From RAM1 sp050247515 (GTDB lineage Bacteria > Pseudomonadota > Gammaproteobacteria > Burkholderiales > Burkholderiaceae_C): a stretch of 64,000 bases of DNA. The stretch is taken from positions 254,265-318,264 of the forward strand of contig JBFWUB010000003.1 in the NCBI GenBank assembly GCA_050247515.1, read 5' to 3'. Every line of letters begins with the position of its first letter. Position 1 is the stretch's first letter. This document shows positions 58,535-64,000 of the stretch, one piece after another. Under the pieces are notes generated by a model that saw only the letters and a program-made list of their open reading frames with translations, was not told the origin of the DNA and ran no database searches. Made by a program: the position numbers and the translations under genes.

Positions 58535-59553
58535 ATATCCCCGACCTGACCGACACTGCTTTGGCGCAACGCCTGCAGCACAAGCTGGACACCAAGACCA
58601 AGCCGCTGGGCTCGCTGGGTCGCCTGGAAACCCTGGCACTGCAGATCGGCCTGATCCTGGGCACCGAATCGCCGGTGCTGGAGCAGCCGCAGATGATCGT
58701 CTGCGCGGGCGACCACGGCCTGGCCGCGCGCGGCGTGTCGGCCTACCCCAGCGACGTGACCTGGCAGATGGTGCAGAACTTCCTGGCCGGCGGTGCGGCG
58801 GTGAGCGTGCTGGCGCGCCAGCACGGCATGGCGCTGACGGTGGTGGACTGCGGCGTGCGGCACGACTTTGCGCCCCAGCCTGGGCTGCTGGTCCGCAAGG
58901 TCGCACCCGGCACGGCCGACGCATTGACGGATCCGGCCATGACGGCTGGCCAGTGCGCCCAGGCCATCGCCAACGGTCGCGAGGTGCTGCAGGGCCTGCC
59001 CGGCAACGCCGTGCTGCTGGGCGAGATGGGCATAGGCAACACATCGGCCGCGTCGTTGATCCAGTCGCGCCTGACGGGGCTGGACATTGCGCTGTGTACC
59101 GGTGTGGGCACCGGGCTGGACGACGCGGGCATCGCGCGCAAGCGGGCCGTGCTGCGCGAGGTGCTGGATCGCCACCCGGTTGCCAGGGAACCCCTGGACG
59201 TGCTGGCCGCCTTCGGCGGGTTCGAAATCGCCACGCTGGTGGGCATGGTGCTGCAGGCCGCGCAGGAGCGCCGCGTGATCGTGGTGGACGGCTTCATTGC
59301 CACGGCCGCCGTGCTGGTGGCGCAGGCGCTGGCACCGCATGTGCTGCAGCGCTGCGTGTTTGCCCATGCGTCGGGCGAGCGCGGCCACGCGGTGATGCTG
59401 GTGCACCTGGGCGCGCAGCCGCTGCTGTCGCTGGACCTGCGCCTGGGCGAAGGCTCGGGCGCCGCGCTGGCCTGGCCGCTGCTGCAGTCGGCCTGCGCCG
59501 TGCTGCGCGAGATGGCGAGCTTTGAGTCGGCGGGGGTGTCGCATTGCAACTGA
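58531..59553 (+). CDS. cobT: Nicotinate-nucleotide-dimethylbenzimidazole phosphoribosyltransferase
   Basis: A 340-residue CobT that makes alpha-ribazole phosphate for the lower ligand. KTKPLGSLGRLETLALQIGL and VCAGDHGLAARGVSAYPSDV open it; GEMGIGNTSAASLI, GTGLDDAGIARKRAVL and FGGFEIATLVGM follow, and the catalytic Glu lies in DLRLGEGSGAALAWPLLQ. It is the last intact gene of the operon. cobS and a ribazole phosphatase, which often follow, are not here. Confidence 0.95.
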   Translation: MNIPDLTDTALAQRLQHKLDTKTKPLGSLGRLETLALQIGLILGTESPVLEQPQMIVCAGDHGLAARGVSAYPSDVTWQMVQNFLAGGAAVSVLARQHGMALTVVDCGVRHDFAPQPGLLVRKVAPGTADALTDPAMTAGQCAQAIANGREVLQGLPGNAVLLGEMGIGNTSAASLIQSRLTGLDIALCTGVGTGLDDAGIARKRAVLREVLDRHPVAREPLDVLAAFGGFEIATLVGMVLQAAQERRVIVVDGFIATAAVLVAQALAPHVLQRCVFAHASGERGHAVMLVHLGAQPLLSLDLRLGEGSGAALAWPLLQSACAVLREMASFESAGVSHCN

Positions 59554-59699
59554 CGCGCGGTCGTGTCCGCGCGCAGGCACACCATCGCATGCTGGCTACC
59601 AGCGTCCAGTGTTCGCGCGGTCAATGCCCGCCTGGCATCCGTCCATGCAAATGAAGCCCATGCTCTTCGGCGGAGCCCTGCTTGGTCAGTGCGTCGCAT

Positions 59700-60022
59700 C
59701 CCTGTTGCCCGATACGTGAGCCTGTCGGGCCGCGAGTACGTCAACCATGCCGTCGGGCTGGAAAAGCAGTTCAACACGTCCAAGCTCGGGCTGTACTTCT
59801 CGGTGTTGGCACTGGTGCTGAATGCTGCTGGCCGAACCCGCTACCGCCGTGGCCTACACCCGCACGGAGCTGGACGCGCACAGCCGCATGGCCGACCCAC
59901 ACTTCGCGCAGATGGCCAAAAAGCTGGAACGCCGACGCTGGCGCGGCTGCTGCGCTGACGGCTCTTTTCTCCGTCGGTCCTTGCTATGGCCGCATGTCGG
60001 CGGCGCAGCTGTGGGTGTGTGA
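59700..60022 (+). pseudogene. Frameshifted gene remnant
   Basis: Two adjacent frames look coding for about 35-40 residues each: YVSLSGREYVNHAVGLEKQF with NTSKLGLYFSVLALVLN in one frame, then, after a shift near 59820, LLAEPATAVAYTRTELDAHS with RMADPHFAQMAKKLERRRW. The first piece ends in a hydrophobic helix. No start or ribosome site is evident. I do not recognise the source. It marks the junction between the cobalamin operon and the accessory region. Confidence 0.35.
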
Positions 60023-60435
60023 ATAAGTCACTGAAACCCCCTGCAGCAACTCATTCATGGCGGTTAGAATTTATTAGCTATTAAGTAATATAAACTCTTG
60101 AAATTGATTTCTTTAGACCAATAAATTTTCCACCCCCAGCAGCTGACTGTCAGACATGGCCATCCCTCTACATGAACCAAACCCAGGAGGCTACCGTTGG
60201 TGGCTGCGGCGACGGGTGCGTTGACCATGTCGGCGGTGCTGCCGGCGCCGAGTGGTCCAGGGCCTGCCGGGGCTCTCTCTCTAATGGTCTGGCGATCAGC
60301 GGATTCCGTTGGGCTTTTGCGATTTGCATATGTTGCGTCGCCAATGCGCGCTGGCTGCGGCATCAAGGCCCGTTCTTTCCGTGCCGCATGGAGTCCGCTC
60401 ATGCATATCCCCGTGAATACCGTTGAGGCGATCAA
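60023..60435. other. Intergenic junction without a supported gene
   Basis: The first part (60060-60130) is sharply AT-rich (GAATTTATTAGCTATTAAG) and could hold a promoter. The rest has short overlapping frames on both strands, none with a clear ribosome site or recognisable motif. A minus-strand stretch reading MPQPARIGDATYANRKSPTE faintly recalls the start of PAAR proteins, but it does not continue convincingly. Confidence 0.4.
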
Positions 60436-61254
60436 ATGAAAACCGTTGTCGGACTCATCCTCTATGCCATCGTGTCAGGCGTGACCGGCGTGGTGATCTG
60501 CAGCATCCTGACGTTCTTTAAGTTGCCGCGCGCAAGCCATGTCGCTGCGTGGATATTTTTTGGTGGTCCGGTCTGTGCATGGCTGTATTTCGAAGCGCGG
60601 GACTATTGGCATCACCACCAGTTCAAACAGGACGCGGCCTACGTCAAGGAACTATGCGCGAAGCATGGGGAAGAAAAAATCTTCCGGACGGTGGAGAACG
60701 TGGAGGGCGTTTTCCAGATCAAGCCTCGAATGCCAATTACCGACGAAATGTGGCGAGATAGACAGGGTATGCCTGATCCGTGGGGCAAGGCAATGGGCGA
60801 TTCCGACAAACCGGCGATCGCGGTGGGTCCTGGCACTGCTGAGGAAGGCCGTAACGGCTATTGGTTCGTAGAGCAGCGAATTGCCGACTCTGAGGGGCCC
60901 CCATATGGGCGGCGGCTTTCACCTTCAGTTTTTGAGCCGAACTTGAAGGTGAAAAACCTGCGCAGCAGGTATGGCTATCTGACCGAGGACCTTAGCACCC
61001 CGGAGATGCGGTCCCGTTGGATCGCAGGCGGCCGCATCTCTGTAATAGATCTAAAAACTGGCGAAGTCATTGCAACGACGACAGGGTACTTTAGAGCAGT
61101 AGGTCCGCGCTACTTGCTTTCATGGAGTGGCTCTCGGGACGTGGAGCATTTTTGTCCGATAGATGATTCTTTAGGCGCCTTTCTCCGGCGCGTTTTGAGA
61201 CCTTTCGAAACAGTACCGTCAGAAGCGCAAATTAAGTCACTCAAGGAGGAGTAA
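60436..61254 (+). CDS. Membrane-anchored protein of unknown function (possible immunity protein)
   Basis: A 272-residue protein. The N-terminus has two hydrophobic segments, VVGLILYAIVSGVTGVVICS and HVAAWIFFGGPVCAWLYFEA, and the remaining 210 residues are hydrophilic (GTAEEGRNGYWFVEQRIADS, SRYGYLTEDLSTPEMRSRWI). GC content is lower than in the cobalamin operon. It ends three bases before the lipase gene, so the two are co-transcribed. Anchored proteins placed next to a lipase effector are often immunity proteins, which is inference; the family is not recognised. Confidence 0.7.
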   Translation: MKTVVGLILYAIVSGVTGVVICSILTFFKLPRASHVAAWIFFGGPVCAWLYFEARDYWHHHQFKQDAAYVKELCAKHGEEKIFRTVENVEGVFQIKPRMPITDEMWRDRQGMPDPWGKAMGDSDKPAIAVGPGTAEEGRNGYWFVEQRIADSEGPPYGRRLSPSVFEPNLKVKNLRSRYGYLTEDLSTPEMRSRWIAGGRISVIDLKTGEVIATTTGYFRAVGPRYLLSWSGSRDVEHFCPIDDSLGAFLRRVLRPFETVPSEAQIKSLKEE

Positions 61255-61257
61255 AGA

Positions 61258-63888
61258 ATGGCAAACGGAAAAATTCAAAAGTACGCCGATGCAGTCAACC
61301 TGCAAGTAGCCGCAGAGGCATTCTTGAAAAATGCGAAATTTCCTGAAAATGTTCCAGAAGCAATTGTTGAAGGAAATAAGAACAACTCTAAGCAACCAAC
61401 GGTAATTTCCAAACTGTTTGAGACAGGAGTTGGTGCGCGTTACAAACTTGTTGCCCATCAAGACCTGACGCAGAACGAGGAACTGACCGTTCAGGGTGTC
61501 ACGAACAAATCCGGCTTCTCCGCCAGCATTTTCTTGGACACACAGACGCAGCAATACACGCTGTCTTTCCGAAGCACAGAGTTTGCGGACAACATCCGAG
61601 ACCCCGGTGATGTGCGCGCCGATGCTGCAGAAATCGGCCCCAAGGGCTGGGCCTTTGGCCAGATCTACAGCATGGAAGCGTTCTGGGCCTCGTTGCTCAA
61701 CGGCACAGCCCGCCATGGCATCAATGCCGTCACCATCCTCGACCAGCAGGCGCTGGCTGATTTTCGTGCCAGCATGACGCAGCTGGGCGGCAAGGTGAAC
61801 GTCACCGGCTATTCGCTGGGTGGCAATCTGGCAGAAGCCTTCACCGAGCTGCACCGCGGCCAGGTCAATCACACGTATATGTTCAACGGCGCAGGCACGG
61901 GCAAGGCGATGGTGGCGGGGGGCTTCCCTGCTCTATGGCAGGCATTCATGACGGCGTTTGACGCATGGAAGCCGGGGCCAGGCGAGGCCACCAGCTACAC
62001 CAGCCTGTATGACAACCCGCGTTACAAGAAGGCGCTGCAAGCCATCAGCAACAAAGTTCTTGGGGCGATGGACTCCTCGGCTGTGTTGAGCTCCACGGCA
62101 GACGCGCCGCGCGCGCCTGACAGCAAGATCACCGATATCTACGCGTACCACTATCTGGGCCGTGACGCCTTTGACACGGCCACTGCCCGCAGTGGTATCC
62201 GTCATGGTGAGGATCGGCCCATCTGGTATGAGGACCAGCCGCTGGCTGACTGGGCGGCGCAAGGTGTGCCGCAATGGGATTGGGCAACCGGTCACTCCAT
62301 CGTTCTGCTGCAAGACAGCCTGAACCTGATGGCGGCATTTGAGCGGCTCAGCCCCTTAGTGACGGAGGATGCATTGGCTGCCATTTTTTCGGGGTCGTCC
62401 CTGCGGCCATACGACTCGCTGGAGAAGTCGCTGGACCATCTTGCCCGGCTGGTGGGCATTGCCACCCCCGTGAAGGCGGCCACCGCAGACAACCAGTTCG
62501 CGCAGATGGATCTGCGCAATGCATTTCATGATCGCTTGAAGCAGGTGACGGACAGCGCGGTATTCAAGTCCCTGGCCGGCAAGATCAAGATCGATGCCAC
62601 GCACCCCGGCGGTGCCGATGTTGCGCGGGGCGACTTTGCAGCGCTTGTCAGCCTGGTTTCGGGGGCCAGTTTCAGCCTGCGCAGCGTGGACGCCCAGGCC
62701 GTTCAGGCTGCGCTGGGGCCCATACATGCACAAGCGTATGCCGACTGGCAGGCCGACAAGGCGGCGTTGGCCGCTGGCGTCCCTGTTACAGCGCTGAATT
62801 TCACGGATACCTATCTGAACGACCGCTCTGCATTGCTGAACTGGCGCACGCTGGCCCACAGCAAGGACGAGTCTTTTGTGAACAGCGCCTACGCGCCTGC
62901 GGACCGCTCGCATGAATACCACTGGCGCGACGGCGCCAGTACTCAGGACAATGTGCTGCTGGTGTCGCGCACCCAGGGGCCGGGCGCTTCACCGGCGATC
63001 GTCATCGCATTTGGCGGTGATGCGGGCGACACGCTCACGGGCAACGCCAATGCAGCCTTGGGGGATCGTCTGTATGGCGGCGGTGGCAACGACATCTTGC
63101 ACGGGCTGGCCGGCAACGACTGGCTGGAGGGAAATGCCGGTGACGACAGGTTGGAAGGCGGTACCGGTCACGATACGCTCCTTGGCGGCAAGGGCAACGA
63201 TACTTACGTCATTTCTACCGGCGCTGCCGACCGCGCCAGCATTACGGACGCAGACGGCAAAGGCAAGGTCTTACTGGGCAGCGTCACGCTGAATGGCGGC
63301 GCAAGCATGGCGGGTGGCAACGACTGGGTTGGCGCTGACGGCACGGCCTATCACCTGGAGGGCAATCTGCAGACCGGCGGCACGTTGGTTGTGGATGGGC
63401 GATTGACGATCAACAACTTCAAGAATGGCGACCTGGGCATCACGCTGCAGAAGGATGTTGTGGTGCCTGAAGGCGCGTCCTCCTTCCTGGTGCCAATAAG
63501 GGATGAGCGTTACAAGCATGAGCTGGACGCTGATTCCGAGTGGGGCTTCTGGTACCACTCGAGCACTGAAATTTCTGTCAATTTGTCATGGGAAATTGCC
63601 GCCGTAGCCCGTACAGTATTTCAGGGTGATGCTGCCAATCCGCATCTGATCATCAGTTACGGAGCGTGCGATCAGACGGCCAACAGCATTGATACGGCAG
63701 CGATGCCGGCGCGTAACGTGAGCTTGCTGGGGGGCAATGACCGTGCGATTGTGCGTGCGTTGCCGGATGGTTCGGCCATGGGGTATGTGGACGGTGGCGC
63801 TGGCGCGGATTTCGTTCAGCTGGCCATCGGCGCCAGTGTGAACGCGGTGTCCGGCGGTGGTGGTGCTGACGTGCTAAGGAAGGTCTGA
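61258..63888 (+). pseudogene. RTX-type lipase gene truncated by an IS5-family element
   Basis: The remaining 876 codons encode a lipase with the nucleophile elbow NVTGYSLGGNLAEAF (Ser186), preceded by YTLSFRSTEFADNI, as in class 3-like lipases. At about 585-650 lie RTX nonapeptides (GGGGNDILHGLAGNDWLEGN, AGDDRLEGG, TGHDTLLGGKGND), which bind calcium and mark type I secretion substrates. AAGGAGGAGT precedes the ATG. The native frame stops at Leu873 inside another GGGGAD repeat; the last codons (Arg-Lys-Val-stop) come from the IS end at 63878. Domain boundaries after 650 are unclear. Whether the truncated protein is made or exported is unknown. Confidence 0.85.
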
Positions 63889-64000
63889 ACAAGTCCACCG
63901 AATTGGGCGGCGGTGCGTTGATACGGGCAAAGGAATTCAGCCGATGAGCCAAATCAGCTTTGCAGAAGCCGAGCAAACCAGCAAGAAGAAACTCACGCGC
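63874..64000 (+). mobile_element. Left end of an IS5-family insertion sequence
   Basis: The terminal sequence GGAAGGTCTGAACAAGTC begins at 63878 and closely resembles the GGAAGGTGCGAA... end of IS5. The four bases before it are CTAA (63874-63877), which fits the YTAR target preference and would be the target duplication. The transposase starts 66 bases in. The right end is beyond the window. Confidence 0.85.
63944..64000 (+). CDS. IS5-family transposase (N-terminal part)
   Basis: Nineteen codons, MSQISFAEAEQTSKKKLTR, run off the window. This matches the start of IS5-group DDE transposases (typically M.QISFA.AE...KKK.TRR). It lies 66 bases inside the IS end. Completeness cannot be judged. Confidence 0.85.
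   Translation, partial: MSQISFAEAEQTSKKKLTR

Noticed and set aside
60170..60412. Minus-strand MPQPARIGDATY segment considered as a PAAR-like protein
   Set aside because: Only the first dozen residues resemble PAAR starts; the rest does not show the repeated PAAR pattern, and there is no ribosome site.

Overview
The window looks like chromosomal DNA of a betaproteobacterium in Burkholderiales, most likely Comamonadaceae. The evidence is uniformly high GC with strong G/C third-position use, Bug/TctC-type solute receptors, the gene order ccoI-S-N-O-Q-P-G-H, a zapB-like/zapA/6S RNA neighbourhood and a btuB-led cobalamin operon. The genus cannot be fixed from the sequence alone.

Layout. 0-2.9 kb: tail of an unknown gene, a terminator, ilvD (minus) and a divergent LysR regulator. 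2.94-3.5 kb: a GC-rich dispersed repeat, present here as a forward and an inverted copy, then lgt. 4.4-10.6 kb: a malonate operon (FCD-type GntR regulator, malonyl-CoA decarboxylase, TctC receptor, enoyl-CoA hydratase-like protein, malonyl-CoA synthetase, HAD phosphatase). 10.7-12.2 kb: a lower-GC three-gene cassette of unknown function. 12.4-15.7 kb: a glycine-rich exported protein with a DUF11-like end and a small Cys-containing ORF.

15.9-35.2 kb is a microaerobic block: two universal stress proteins, ccoI-ccoS, ccoNOQP, ccoGH, two small envelope proteins, a sensor kinase/response regulator pair with an extra receiver protein, two Fnr paralogues, a flavodoxin-fold oxidoreductase, a DksA/TraR-like protein, hemN, a TauE/SafE-type membrane protein, an orphan antitoxin and a beta-CASP nuclease. 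FNR-type dyads (TTGAT-N4-ATCAA and variants) lie before the usp genes/ccoI, ccoN, fnr/hemN and the nuclease, which suggests one oxygen-responsive regulon.

35.3-46.4 kb: an SbtA-type transporter, a YdiJ-like FAD/Fe-S dehydrogenase with a GntR regulator, another copy of the 2.9-kb repeat flanked by two identical operator-like sites, an operon (class V aminotransferase, TctC receptor, CaiB-type CoA-transferase, enoyl-CoA hydratase-like protein), and hipBA. 46.5-49.3 kb: a TauE-type transporter, 6S RNA, a DUF1016 nuclease, zapA and a zapB-like gene. 49.4-59.6 kb: a cobalamin riboswitch, btuB and eight translationally coupled or closely spaced cobalamin uptake and late-biosynthesis genes, ending at cobT. 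59.6-64.0 kb: a junction with gene debris, then a membrane protein (possible immunity protein) and an RTX-type lipase gene cut by an IS5-family element whose transposase runs off the window.
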